Notes: generated by a model not told the origin, from the letters alone. 64,000 nt of DNA from Typha latifolia (GCA_019914945.1 CM034103.1:7812001-7876000); one strand, 5' to 3'; shown: positions 32,771 through 44,270, counted from the stretch's first letter. Made by a program: numbers and translations.

Positions 32771-33490
32771 AGCTAAATCAGGTGGTCTTTCTGGGACATG
32801 TAGTATCACAGGAAGGGATCAGTGTGGATCAGTCCAAAATAAATGCTGTATTGAAATAGAGTCAACCAACTAATATCACGGAAGTGCGTAGTTTTCTTAC
32901 TCTGGCTGGGTATTATAGGAGGTTTGTAGAAGGATATGCAAAGATAGCTATGCCTCTTACCAGGTTGACTCGGAAGAATCAAAGGTTTGAGTGGAATAAA
33001 GAGTGTGAAAATAGTTTTCGAGAATTAAAAAGAAGATTGACTTGTGCACAAATTCTGATTATTTCTTGTAGTGGAATAGGATTCCAAGTGTATTGTGATG
33101 CCTCACGCAAGGGATTGGGTTGTGTCTTAATGCACAATGGTAATGTAGTGGCTTATGCATCTAGACAGTTAAAAGATTATGAACAGAATTATCCTACTCA
33201 TTATTTGGAGTTGGCTGCTGTAGTGTTTGCTCTAAAAATTTGGTGACACTATCTATATGGGGAAAAATGTGAAATTTTTACAAATCATAAAAGTCTTAAA
33301 TATTTGTTTACTCAGAAAGAACTTAATTTGCAGCGAAGGAGATGGTTGGAATTAGTGAAGGATTATGATTGTACTATAAATTATCATCCAGGTAAAGCAA
33401 ATGTTGTTGCAGATGTCGTAAGTAGGAAGTCAGCTAGGAGTCTAGCATTTTTAATTATCCAACAAACTATGATACTTAAGGATTTTTAAA
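32771..33490 (+). pseudogene. Family B connection domain and RNase H
   Basis: [20 protein letters not shown] (32885), then [15 protein letters not shown] (RNase H Asp), [19 protein letters not shown] (Glu), [17 protein letters not shown] and [19 protein letters not shown] stop after ALKIW (33246) interrupts it. The Asp in the usual TDHKSL motif is replaced by Asn (FTNHKSL). Confidence 0.82.
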
Positions 33491-34600
33491 GGCTAGAAGT
33501 TCCAATTGTGACCAAGGGTAGTGGAGTCAGTTTACTAGCACAATTCACTATCAAACCTAAATTGATAGATAAAATTAATGCATCTTAGAAGACTGATATT
33601 AAGACTATGCAAATTGTGAAACAAGTACAGAATTCCAGTAAACCAGATTTCTCTAGACTCTACCGGGATATTGTGTTTTAGAGGAAGATTGTTTGTTCCT
33701 AATTGGGATGAACTTAGAAATAAAATTTTAAATGAAGCTCATACTTCTGCTTATGCTATGCACCCCGGGGGAACAAAAATGTATCATGAGTTGAAGAAGA
33801 AATTCTGGTGGGAAGGAATGAAAAGAAATATTGGGGAATTTGTGGCTAAGTGTTTGACTTGTCAGCAAGTCAAGATTGAGCACCAAAGGCCTGCAGGTGC
33901 ATTACAACCTTTGCAGATTCCTGAATGGAAATGGGAACATATTAATATGGATTTTGTGATAGGATTACCAAAGATAGAGAAAGGGAAGAATGCAATTTGG
34001 GTGATTATTGATAGACTAACCAAATTAGCACAGTTTTTACCAATTAGTACTACTTATTCAATGTAAAAAGTTAGCTATCTTGTTTTGAGATGAAATTTTT
34101 GCTCACCATGGAATTCCTATTAGTATCACGTCAGATAGAGATCCTCGTTTTGTGTCTAGATTTTGGAAGCAGTTTCATCAGTCTTTTGGAACAAAACTGC
34201 AGTTTCGTACAGCTTATCATCCTCAAACAGATGGTCAATCTGAGCGTACTGTTCAATCATTAGAGTATATGTTGAGAGCATGTGTAATTGATTTTGGATT
34301 GGGTTGGGACAAATACTTACCATTGATACAGTTTGTTTATAATAACAGGTATCATGCTAGTATTGGTATGCCTCCCTATGAAGCATTATATGGCAGGAAA
34401 TGCAGATCACCAATTGGTTGGGAAGAAGTTGGAGAAAAGAAGGTTGAAAATTCAATAATAGTGCAGGCTATAGTTGGGAAGATAAAGATAATTAGAGAAC
34501 ATATGAAGGTGGAACAAAGTAAACAGAAAACTTATGCTAATAATAGGAGGCGTGATTTGGAGTTTCAGGTTGGGGACAAAGTATTCTTAAGAGTTTCACC
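33491..34600 (+). pseudogene. Family B integrase
   Basis: Zinc-binding region HTSAYAMHPGGTKMYHELKK then CLTCQQVK (33725-33885). Core residues: INMDFVIGLPK (first Asp), ISITSDRDPR-like near 34130 (second Asp) and HPQTDGQSERTVQSLE (Glu, about 34225). The GPY/F-type C-terminal region begins with QVGDKVFLRVSP at 34570. There is a stop after TTYSM (34064) and another at 34602. This is the best-preserved B integrase in the window. Confidence 0.85.
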
Positions 34601-34908
34601 TTAGAAGGGTGTGTTTTGCTTTGGAAAGAAAGGAAAGTTAAGTCCTAGCCTTGCCCCTTGACTTAGCACAAATTCATAATGTGTTCCATGTGTCAGTATT
34701 GAGGACATATATATCAGATCCTTCGCATGTGATTCATTATGAACCAGTTCTGCTGCAACAAAATTTATCATGTGAAGAGCAGCCTGTGAAAGTCCTTGCT
34801 AGAAGAGGCTTCTTGCGAACGTGAGGATGAGATACGATACAAATATCCTGAATTATTTAGAGGTATGTAAATTTCGAGGTCAAAATTTTTATAAGCGGGG
34901 AAGGAAAA
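34601..34908 (+). pseudogene. Family B pol C-terminal tail and polypurine tract
   Basis: Decayed tail (FGKKGKLSP, FHVSVLRTYISDPSH-like, DEIRYKYPELFRG-like) ending in AGCGGGGAAGGAAAA (34894-34908), the polypurine tract just before the LTR. A second, less broken copy of this tail is at 51006-51360. Confidence 0.78.
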
Positions 34909-35251
34909 TGTAACAACCCAAGTAGGGTTAAAAAAAAATTTGCATGCTGGGCACGACGCGACCGGCCACGCTGTGGCCGGCCTTGTGCCCAGCATGCCAT
35001 GCATGCTGGGCACGACGCGACCGGCCACGCTTGTGGCCGGCCTTGTGCCCAGCATGCCATGCATGCTGTGGCACAGTGGGAGTACCACGCACCTCCACCG
35101 AGCCACTATTCTCCACACTGCGGCGACGCGTGGAGGTGGGAACCGGACCACCGGCCACTCCGTCGCCGCCGTCACGTGACCCGTTTTTCCTCTCTTTAAT
35201 AATCTCTCTCTCCCTCTCTCTCTTCCCCGCACTCTCTCTCTCTTTCTCTCT

Positions 35252-35292
<41 letters not shown>

Positions 35293-37083
35293 TCCCTCTA
35301 GTCTACAAAAAGTTACCAACCGCTGGGAAGAGCCGCCGTTAGCCCTTCCGTCTGCCGGTGAGTTTCTCTCTCTCTCTCACTCTCTCTCTCTCCTTCTCTC
35401 TCCCTCTCTCTTTATTGCTCTTTCTCTTTGTCAGTTGCTGTTCGAGACGCAGGTGGTTTGAGCCGCCGGCGAGAGGCTGGCCGCTGAGTGGCCACCAGTG
35501 GCCGTACTCGTCCCCTACGGCCCAACCCTCTTCCCCGCTGTCTCCTTATTTTCTCCTTCTTTTTCTTCTTCTCCTCCTTCTCCTTCCCTTCTTTCCTCTT
35601 GGACTGCACCCTACAAGTGGTACTAGGCTCGGCCCAGCGCCCTTGTAACGCATGGCACTGGTTTCGGCCCAGCACCCCACTGCGCATGGTGCTGGGCTGA
35701 GCCCAACACTGTGTATAGTTTGTATTAATATAACTATATCTATATATATATATATATGCACATTATTTATCTCGAATTATATTTGATTTGTTCTTAATTA
35801 CTCAATTAGTTTAGTTAATTTAATGTATTTAATTTATATAAATTAAATATAATTATATCATAGTTAGTATATAATTTTAATTATATCATGTTTAGCAAAA
35901 TACCTGCAATATAAATTACTATTTTAATCATAGGTAGGTAATAGTAATTATTAGAGTTATGTACGTATATTCTTACGTAATTATTTGCAGTAACTTAATT
36001 CTTATTTTCTTAATTATCAAGGAGAATAATAGGCAGATAATTATGTTTTAAATACACTATTAAATAATATAATTATGGTTAACAAATAACAAAACAAATA
36101 TAAAAATGAAGAGTACATAATTAAAACAAGAAACTATCTTTTTGTTGGGTTAATTTTAATGAATAGAAAGACTGACATTATTTGTTATAAATACTTTCAG
36201 ATCCCGACCCCCCTGTTCAAGACCTTGTGGAGCTAGCTATCGAGGCTTGATCGTTCTCATAGTAGCGTGAATGAGTAGTTGTTGGGTATTTGCTGTGGTA
36301 GTGAGTAGTCTTATCCCTTAGATGCCTTTGTCAAATTAGGTTATATTATATATTATGTACATGCATGTTTTGGCCTCCAGCATGGTTATATGACTTTATT
36401 TAGAGATGATTATAGTCGAGTATATTTTTATCATGCATAGAATTAGGTTGATCTTGGATATGAGTATGATTATGATAAATAGAGATGATTATAGATGATT
36501 ATACTGTTATGACTTTGTGTCGGAATGATTTCTAGTATGAGTGTGCATGTGATAGACTAGTAGGAGTATGCATGTGTTAGATACATTGTCTACATTGCAT
36601 TATTTTTCTCTTGATTGCTATTGAGACTGGGTACCGAGTGTTGACTATGCAAAGTGGTCTAGTATGATGATATTATACCGAGATGTTGGTGATGATCATG
36701 ATGTTGAGAAATGCATATGATTTCATTATCATCTGATTACCTGATTATTGAGTGGTTCATATACATCATATAAAGATGGATTTGATGTCATAGCATCGAC
36801 ATGGTCGGCATGCACCATGTGTCATATTTGAGAGAGAATTATGATGATCGTATGACGTGGTGACACATTTATTCAGTGTCGATAATTATATATTTTTATC
36901 AGTTATGACATGTTATCTATTTTTCACTTATATATTATTGAGTATGCATTCCTATACTCATTTATGACATGATTCTCTTTTTGATTCATATTATCCAGTA
37001 CATGATTTACTTTCTGTTTGGCTTCACTGATTCGGGGTAAGGTTTATTCACTGAGCTTTTAGCTCATGACTCTCTTGGCCTAT
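34909..37083 (+). mobile_element. Family B 3' LTR, 3'-truncated
   Basis: Starts TGTAACAACCC. It has two tandem copies of a 54-bp stem-loop (34942-35056), GC-rich sequence, CT tracts (35200-35290, 35365-35410), TTC tracts, GGGCTG hairpins (35685-35712), an AT-rich middle, then CAGATCCCGACCCCCC (36200) and CTTATCCCTTAGATGCC. It stops near 37083 after GCTCATGACTCTC, where family A pol begins, so the last ~470 bp of the LTR seen at 53960-54411 are missing. Confidence 0.8.
34942..35056 (+). other. Duplicated stem-loop at the B LTR start
   Basis: Two consecutive units, each with outer arms GCATGCTGGGCAC and GTGCCCAGCATGC and inner arms CCGGCCAC and GTGGCCGG. The second unit has one extra T in the loop. 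Confidence 0.75.
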
Positions 37084-37098
37084 TCCTACTACTACCAC

Positions 37099-37855
37099 CG
37101 GATTGAAAGGATTATTGGGGCTGCTTGGATATTATCGACTCTTCATCGCCGGATATGGCAGGATCGCTGCTCCTCTCACTTCTTTGTTGAAGAACTCTTT
37201 TAGATGGACAGATGAAGCCACTTCAGCATTTGAAAAACTAAAAACAGCAATGATGACGGCACCCGTTCTAGCGCTACCAGATTTCATCAAAGAGTTCATC
37301 ATGGAATGTGATGCGTCGGGTGTTGGCATAGTAGCTGTACTAATCCAAAGAGGACGTCCCATAGCCTTTCCTAGTAAGGCTTTGTCACCAAAATCTCAGC
37401 AATTATCGACTTATAAGATAGAGATGTTGACAATTCTGCATGCGGTGACAAAGTGGAAGCCTTATTTGATCGGTAGACGATTCATTATCGGAACTGATCA
37501 AAGGAGCCTTCCATAATTTATGGGACAGCGCATACAAATTTTGGCATAGCAGCAATGGGTCACAAAATTGCTGGGGTATGATTATGAAATCCAATACAAG
37601 AAGGGAACGGAAAATCGTGCGGCGGATGCACTATTGTGCCAACCCAATACCGCCGAGCTTGTAGCCTATTCATCCTCCACCTTTTCCTTCCTTGTTGACC
37701 TGAGGTATAGAGGTACATCTGACCCAGATATTTTGAGATTGTTGTATGAGGTGATGGATGATCCGGAGCGCCATCTGGAGTTGGAAAATCAAGACGGGTT
37801 GCTCCTGGACCGCGGATGCATTCGAATGCCTACAAATAATGGATTATGGTAGAAA
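37099..37855 (+). pseudogene. Family A RT connection, RNase H and linker (A6)
   Basis: Starts inside pol at GLLGLLGYYRLFIAGYGRIA. RNase H follows with FIMECDASGVGIVAVLIQ, SKALSPKSQQLSTY and a stop after TDQRSLP (37516). Then come QWVTKLLGYDYEIQYKKGTENRAADAL (RNase H end) and the RNase H-integrase linker (YRGTSDPDILRLLYEV). A stop at GLW* (37850) is followed by integrase. Confidence 0.82.
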
Positions 37856-38770
37856 TTGTTGGAGCACTTCCACCATACTCTAGAGGCTGGTCATGAGGGT
37901 GTCTTGAGGACATATAGGAGGATATCTCCAGGATTGAGATGGGATGTGAGGAGTTTTGTCCGTGCTTACGAAGTCTACCAAAGGGCTAAGGCAACTACAT
38001 TGAAACCGGCCGGATACTTCAGCCTTTACCTATACCGAACCGTGTTTGGGAAGACATTTCTTTGGATTTCATAGAGGGTCTTCTGCTGGTACATAGTTAT
38101 TCTTTTATCTTTGTGATGGTTGATAGATTGAGCAAGTATGCGTACTTTTCGGCATTGTCACATCTTTTTTTAGCTAAGTTGGTGGCTGAACTTTTTGTTA
38201 GAGATGTTACTCAGTTACATGGCATGCCATGCACGATTGTGTCGGATTATGATAGTGTATTTATGAGTAACTTTTGCACTAACTTTTTCAGGTTGTAGGG
38301 GACTCGATTGAATTTCAGTTTGGCCTACCATCTGCAGACGGACGGCTAAACCGAGGTGGTCAATCAAGGCATTGAGCAGTACTTGAGGTGCTTTGTGGGA
38401 GAGATGCCGAGACGATGGTTGAAGTTCTTATCGTGGGCGGAGTGGTCTTATAACACCGCCTACCATAGCAGCATTGGCATGACTCTATTTGAGGTGGTGT
38501 ATGGACGCACGGCTCTGATGTTACGCGCTTATGATCCAATGACATTTGCATATCGTACGGAGGTGGACTTAGCTTTGATGGATAGAGATGCCACATTGAG
38601 GAGGTCGCATGCTCATCTTAAACTTGCTCAAAACCACATGAAGCAAGTTTATGATCTTAGCCATAGGGAGCAGGAATTCCACATCAGCAGTTGGGTATTT
38701 GTGAGGGTACAGCCGTATCAACAGGTGACCTTACATCCGATGCATAACCAAAAGTTAACACATCGCTAAT
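37856..38770 (+). pseudogene. Family A integrase (A6)
   Basis: HFHHTLEAGHEGVLRTYRR with the zinc-binding His pair. The CxxC has decayed to YEVYQRA. A frameshift near 38030 leads to the core: MDFIEGLLLVHSYSF, VDRLSKYAYF and TIVSDYDSVF, where the usual DRD reads DYD. NQGIEQYLRCFVGEMPRRW and EWSYNTAYHSSIGMT follow (38356-38490), open to 38769. Closely similar to A4, but an independent copy in its 5' part. Confidence 0.82.
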
Positions 38771-39076
38771 TTGTCTGTTTTGGGTATTTGAGCATATTGG
38801 TCTGGTTGCATATCATTTGGAGGTGCCGGAGGGGTCAAGAGTGTATCCTGTCTTTCATTTTTATTGTTGAGAGAGCGCATTGGAGATCATGAGATTGTTG
38901 GATCGGTTCTACCGGAGTCATTGGACGATATAGAGATCGTAGAGCCAGTTCGAGTACTTGCTAGATGCCGACGACGACATGGTACCAGATTGGAGAAAGA
39001 GAATTTAGTGGAGTGGCTTAGCAAGCCATCCGATAAGGCGACATGGGAGCTGGAGACTAATATCTTGGAGCGATTC
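38771..39076 (+). pseudogene. Family A chromodomain tail (A6)
   Basis: After a frame break, 38864-39076 encodes LRERIGDHEIVGSVLPES, RRRHGTRLEKENLVEW and PSDKATWELETNILERF, a chromodomain. The B2 LTR begins exactly after ERF, at the same place where the B LTR stub starts in A4 (31852). Confidence 0.8.
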
Positions 39077-39930
39077 TGTAACAACCTATCCGTATAAAAA
39101 AGAAAATGTGTTATGGGCATGACGTGGCCGGCCACAGTATGGCCAGCCTCATGCCCATGCACTGGTGTGTAGGTTGGGGGTGCCACGCACCCCCTAGCGT
39201 CGCCGCAACCAACCGGCTGCGGCCGACCCCAGCGCCGTCGTAGCCATCGCAAACCCTCCACTGCCTCTCTCTCTATCTTTTTATTCTCCTCTCTCTCTCT
39301 CTTTCTCTCTCGTTCAGTCTCTCTCCCACTGCCGACCCGTTGCCGCTGTCGTCGTGCTGCCGCAAGAGAAAGAGCCTCCTCTTTCACTTTTTCTTGCTTT
39401 GGGCTCAGGCCCGTCGGAGCCGAGCTGTCGGTGATAGGCAGGCAGCTAGCTGCCCACTAGCTGCCGGTGCCCTCCTCGCCGGCCCGAGTCCGCACCTCCC
39501 TCCACTCCTCCCTTCTTCTTCTTCTTCTTCTCCTCCTCCTCCTCCTCCTCCTCCTTCTTCTTCTTCTTCTTCTTCTTCTTCTTCTTCTTTCTTTCTTTCT
39601 TTTTTTGTTCTCCTTCCTCGGCTTCTGCTCATTCTTTTTCTACACAAGTGCTTGGCTCAGCCTAGCACCGTAGCAAGCAGTGCTAGGCTGATGGTAGTTT
39701 TTTTTTCTAATTAATTAATTATTTTATTGATGTTATTTATTTAGGTTTTTCCTTCTTAATTAATGCAAATACATTATTTAGACATTAATTATTTTACGAA
39801 TAATTTATATTCTTCAATATGATTAGTATTAATTATAATTTGTATAATCAATGATTAATTAGGTATAAATATAAGTATTAGTTATAATTTGTATAATCAA
39901 TGATTCAATATATATTTTTCGTGATTATTA
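39077..39930 (+). mobile_element. Family B2 LTR, 3'-truncated
   Basis: TGTAACAACCTATCCG start, stem-loop with GGGCAT...ATGCCC arms (39112-39157), GC block, CT tract, TCC/TTC tracts (39525-39600), hairpins (39646-39690, one imperfect), then AT-rich sequence alignable with 16010-16190 to about 39930. Confidence 0.75.
39112..39157 (+). other. Stem-loop at the B2 LTR start
   Basis: Outer arms TGGGCAT and ATGCCCA, inner arms GGCCGGCCA and TGGCCAGCC (one mismatch). It corresponds to 15166-15207, with a paired C-G to T-A change in the outer stem. Confidence 0.6.
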
Positions 39931-40606
39931 GGTGATATTAATAATGTTATAGAAGGATTTTAATAATGCTATAAGATTAAATTGTTCCGTATATGTGGTG
40001 TACCTTATATAGAGGATGTGATAGAATATTAAGTTGAGACGCTTGAAAAAATATAAGGTTTTAAGTGATATAAATAAAAATAAGATATGTTGGTTTTTAA
40101 TCATACATGTTAAATTGAGGTATTATGTGCTTTTACAGGTTAGTTATTTTGGTGATTCTAATTGGAGAGATAATTTAATAGAGTTATTCATAGGGCCTAT
40201 AGATACGGTTATTCATTCTGACTAATAAATGATTTGGAAATTAAACTAATTGATTCATAAAACGAATCATATTCAATGTATCGATGGATGTTTATTATAC
40301 TGCTAGATGATAAACAGATAATGATGTATAGGAAAATGATTATATTAGCATTTGTTTAACCGTTGGTTTACATGTTCGATTATTACTGGAGATTATTGAG
40401 CGAGCCTTTAGAATGATGAGATTGATCTTAATGGTTGTAAAGACTTACAGGTTTACATTTAAGTCTTAAGATAAAGATATTTGATTGGAGATAATGATGT
40501 CATAATTGGGATATAATGATTTCATGATTGGTTCCATTATAGTTTGTCGAAATTTGATCTTTTAATGAACAGCAAAGTTAAGGTTGTGAGTTGATCTAAA
40601 GTAAAA
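39931..40606. other. AT-rich spacer, no gene recognised
   Basis: AT-rich DNA between the B2 LTR and D-plus. A 63-codon frame (40034-40225) has no recognisable features. Part of it may be further decayed B2 LTR. The last five bases, TAAAA, are the candidate left target duplication of D-plus. Confidence 0.4.
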
Positions 40607-41136
40607 TGATACGATTCGGACTTCACCGATGTCGTCTCGAGCATGGATTCATTTTAGGAGTGTCTTTGTTTCTTGTTTTAATTTTTAATTTTCAAGAAAA
40701 TAAGTTTTCCGTAGGTCGCGTTCGAACGCAGGTGGAGTGAGTTCGAACGCGGTTGTGAGAGTGTGCATTGTGTGTTCGAACGCCCCGTTCGAACGCACTG
40801 TGAACGCCAGCATCGCGTTCACAAATCCAGAGAAGTAGGAAACAGGGGCGTTCGATCTCGCGTTCGAACGCCTGCATCGCGTTCGCAAATCTAGAGAAGA
40901 GTGAACTTGGTGCGTTCGAATGCTGTCGGGTGCGTTCGAACGCGGTCGGCGAAATTGTATTGTTTAGGGTTAATTTTGAGTTGTTTGGTTAGCTTCTAAA
41001 TGGGATGTGGATGGCAACCAAAAGATTATTATTGAATAATTGAGTTTTGCCTTGCCTCCTTCGTCTTCTTCGCTCTCGTTCCCTCAATCCCCGGGGTTGC
41101 CGCTTCTAACCACCCTCGATCGGTCAATCACCCTAG
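40607..41136 (+). mobile_element. Family D 5' LTR, left part (D-plus)
   Basis: Begins TGATACGATTCGGAC, which on the minus strand marks the D-minus LTR start at 58821. It contains the richest TTCGAA cluster (40715-40945) and the leader GGGATGTGGATGGCAACC. Element F interrupts it after CCCTAG. The LTR resumes at 47079. Confidence 0.85.
40715..40945. promoter_or_regulatory. U3 TTCGAA palindrome cluster (D-plus LTR)
   Basis: About nine sites in 230 bp, including GCGTTCGAACGC at 40717 and GTTCGAACGCCCCGTTCGAAC near 40774, with GCGTTCGCAAATC-TAGAGAAG spacers. Confidence 0.78.
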
Positions 41137-41760
41137 TGTTAGAATCGTTTTGTTCGCAATGTCGCTCCTATTGTATTTTTCACTTTTTGAGTATGTAAAT
41201 GGGATGCCAACCCCATGTCTTTTGCATATTTTTGAGTGTCTTTTGGTTTCCTTCAAGAGCTCCTTGCGAAGCAACCTTGGGATCGCAATATTAGTGTCGT
41301 CACAACACTAGTTTGGGTTTTTCTCCGCACGTGCCTATAAAACTCATGGGCCAAAACCCAAATGGGGCTTACTTTCAAAACGTAATGCCCCACAAGACCT
41401 TTGAACCCCCTGGGTTGCAGAATTGGGGATGCTCATACTTAGTAGTATAGGAGAACTATCGAGAAGCATTAAGTGAGCCAGTTCGCAACCGAAGTGCCAC
41501 TGGTTTAATGGTGTTCATTGTGCCCTCGATGGCTATCCTGCCCCTTTAATTTTCTCGTCGTTGGCATGTCTTATAACTTCCTTTCCAATCAATAAAGAAT
41601 CGCAATCTTGTTTGCCAAACTTTGTATTTTGCTTGTCTTTGCTTCGTCGCAATCCAGAAACAGGTGCATCGCTTGTGAAGCGAACGGCTGACTTAACTTT
41701 GCTACTTGAAAGTTGAGTGCTGTGCGGTCGTTGTCTATCTCAAAGACTTTGTCCGTGACA
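41137..41760 (+). mobile_element. Element F 5' LTR
   Basis: A 624-bp LTR from TGTTAGAATCG to GTCCGTGACA. It includes a TATA box (CCTATAAAAC near 41333) and AATAAAG (about 41591). Its partner is 46450-47074, with roughly 20 differences by hand count (about 3%). CTAG flanks both outer ends (41133-41136 and 47075-47078). Confidence 0.93.
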
Positions 41761-41762
41761 AG

Positions 41763-41774
41763 TGGTATCAGAGC
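41763..41774 (+). promoter_or_regulatory. Primer-binding site of element F
   Basis: A perfect TGGTATCAGAGC two bases after the 5' LTR. Single copy. Confidence 0.95.
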
Positions 41775-41801
41775 GGGTCGACAAGAGCAACATCCTTGCA
41801 A

Positions 41802-43020
41802 ATGGGGCACCATAAGCAAGGCGGAGAGACAAGTCAAGCGGCAAATACAGCAGATTTGGGCAAGGGACCAGCAGTGCTGATTACGGAGCCACATCTGAGC
41901 GATTCTGAAAGGCATCGAAGTAACAGGGAGCGGCTTGACGAGATGGAGGCACACATCTTGCAATTGAGTGCCAATGTTGCTCAAATATACACTCTCGGCG
42001 ATAGGGCGGATCGCTTGGAGGCATATCAGCAACACATCGACGACGAGGTCGAGACGCGAGACAACACCAAGGAAGCTGTCCAACATCTGAAAGAGCAGCT
42101 AGAGGACCTCTTCGCAAGGGTGACGGTACTCACATGAGCCATGAGCACCGTGCAACCCACCGCACAAGCAGAGGGACATTCTGGAAGGGTCAGGGTGCCG
42201 GAACCGCGCTGCTACAAGGGCGCAAGGGATGCCAAAGAGTTGGAGAACTTTCTTTTCGATGTTGAGCAATACTTTCGAGTGGTGCGACCGGACTCGGAAG
42301 AAACAAAAGTCACCTTCGCAACGATGTACCTCGACGGGGATGCCAAGCTATGGTGGTGGACTCGTTATGAGGACATCCAAGGTGGCCGCTGCAATATCAA
42401 TACTTGGGAGGATTTGAAACGGGAGCTGAAGGTGTAGTTCCTTCTGGAAAATGTGGAGTTCATCGCAAGACGGAGTTTGCGACACCTCACACAAACGGGG
42501 TCGATTCGAGAATATGTCAAACAATTCTCGACGCTCATGTTGGATATTCGGGACATGTCGGAGAAGGATAAGCTTTTTCACTTCTTGGAAGGCTTGAAGC
42601 CTTGGGCACAAACAGAGTTGGGACGTCGGGACATTCCTGACTTAGCGGCGGCCGAAGCTGTGGCGGAGCGCTTGACGGATTATTCAACCACTGAAAATCC
42701 AAAGAAGAAACCTTCAATGAGCAATGCAAAGCCCCAAAGGCCGAAAGGCAAAGGGGTGATGCAAAGCGAAAAGAAGGGATCTTGGCAAAAGGGTGCGAAA
42801 CCGAGCAAGAGTCCCGAGGAGGGGTGCTTCCTATGCGGAGCGCCACACTTTGTGAAGAATTGCCCGCAACGGAAGTCGCTCAATGCAGTGCAAGCCCAAG
42901 AGCAAAGTTCGGAGAGCGACAATGAGAAGTCGACGGAGGGCCCTCGCATAGGGGCATTGCGGCTTCTAAATGCAATCAAGGCTCAAGTGGGGGAGAAGCG
43001 GAAGTCTTTGCCTTCAAAGA
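41802..43020 (+). pseudogene. Element F gag
   Basis: Starts MGHHKQGGETSQAANT. Segments in order: a heptad-like helical region (DEMEAHILQLSANVAQI to HLKEQLEDLFARV), a retrotransposon gag domain (RCYKGARDAKELENFLFDVE, LWWWTRYEDIQ, REYVKQFSTLMLDIRDM), a lysine-rich linker, and a CCHC zinc knuckle (CFLCGAPHFVKNC). In-frame stops lie at 42135 (TGA) and 42436 (TAG), each one transition from a sense codon. Near 42985 a G-run indel puts protease in another frame. Gag would form the particle and bind element RNA. Confidence 0.85.
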
Positions 43021-43354
43021 ACTGAAAGCCGAGCTAATGTTCGTCGACATTGAGCTCAATGGAAAGTCGACGAAGGCGTTGGTTGACACTGGTTCCACTC
43101 ACAACTTCATAGCGGACCATGAAGCGCGACGACTTGGGTTGCTCCTTTCAAAGGACTCAAGTTGAATGAAGGCGGTGAATTCGAAGTCTCAACCAATCGC
43201 CGGGCAAGCGAAGGACGTACATGTTGCGGTTGGGTCTTGGAGGGGCAAGGCCAACTTCATGGCGGTTCCTTTGGATGACTTCCAAGTCATTCTTGGGATG
43301 GAATTTCTGCAAACGGTGAGAGGAGTGCCAATGCCGTTTCTTAATGCTCTTTAA
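42990..43354 (+). pseudogene. Element F protease
   Basis: Retropepsin-like aspartic protease. The catalytic motif ALVDTGSTHNFIADHEA is intact (about 43078-43130). A TGA at 43165 interrupts it after LSKDSS. The second half (43166-43350) has VILGMEFL, the usual hydrophobic-Gly flap-side motif. A stop separates it from RT at 43352. Confidence 0.83.
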
Positions 43355-44270
43355 ATGATGGGGGATGAGTCCCCTTTTGTCGTCCCGGTGGCGAAGAGGA
43401 TGACAAAGGAGACAAAGCAACTTTCAGCACTTCAGCTTGAGGCCTTGAAGCTTGAGGCGGATCCTTTGGAGAATGGCCCAATTCCTCTTGGGGTTGCAAG
43501 GGTTTTGAAGGAGTTTGGGGATGTCATGCCGCCCGAATTGCCAAAGACCTTGTCTCCTCGGCGAGCGGTAGATCACAAGATCGAGTTGGAGCTAGGGACA
43601 AAGCCTCCAGCCCGTGCACCATATCGGATGTCTCCTCCAGAGTTGGCGGAACTTCGGAAGCAACTTGATGAGTTGCTTAAAGGTGGGCTGATCCGTAGCT
43701 CAAAGGCACCGTTTGGGGCGCCGGTGCTATTTCAAAAGAAGCATGATGGGAGTCTACGACTATGTGTAGACTATCGCGCCTTGAACAAAGTGACGATAAA
43801 AAACAAGTACCCAATCCCTCTCACTGCGAACTTGTTTGATCAACTTGGAGGAGCGCGGTACTTCTCCAAATTGGACTTGCGGTTGGGATATTGGCAAGTC
43901 AGAGTTGCGGAAGGCGACGACGCAAAGACAACGTGTGTGACACGTTATGGCGCATTCGAATTCTTGGTGATGCCATTTAGCTTGACGAATGCCCCTGCAA
44001 CCTTCTGTACACTCATGTACCCGCTGTTCCATTAGTATCTTGACAAGTTCGTGGTGGTCTACCTCGACGATATCGTGGTGTACAGCAAGACGTTGGAAGA
44101 GCACATCCAACATCTCAAAGCCATCTTCAAAGTGCTAAGGGAACACTCCCTCTTTGTGAAGAAGGAGAAGTGCTATTTTGCACAAGAGGAAATCATGTTC
44201 CTTGGACACCAGGTTGGCGGAGGACACATTTGCATGGACAAGGAGAAGGTTCGTGCCATTCATGATTGGC
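43355..44270 (+). pseudogene. Element F reverse transcriptase
   Basis: Nearly full-length [75 protein letters not shown] and the active site [11 protein letters not shown] (about 44060). A single TAG at 44034 splits the frame just before YLDKF. All catalytic Asp are present. Order and sequence are those of a chromovirus. Confidence 0.88.

Noticed and set aside
35358..35761. Similar ORFs in the B LTR near 35.4-35.8 kb and 51.8-52.2 kb
   Set aside because: Same cause: CT/TTC tracts and GC hairpins in B LTRs.
40034..40225. 63-codon ORF in the AT-rich spacer before D-plus
   Set aside because: No conserved features; base composition equals its surroundings.
40715..40945. GTTCGAA sites read as tRNA genes (T-loop/B box)
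   Set aside because: No A box, acceptor stem or cloverleaf could be formed around any of them; they are palindromic and in LTR U3.
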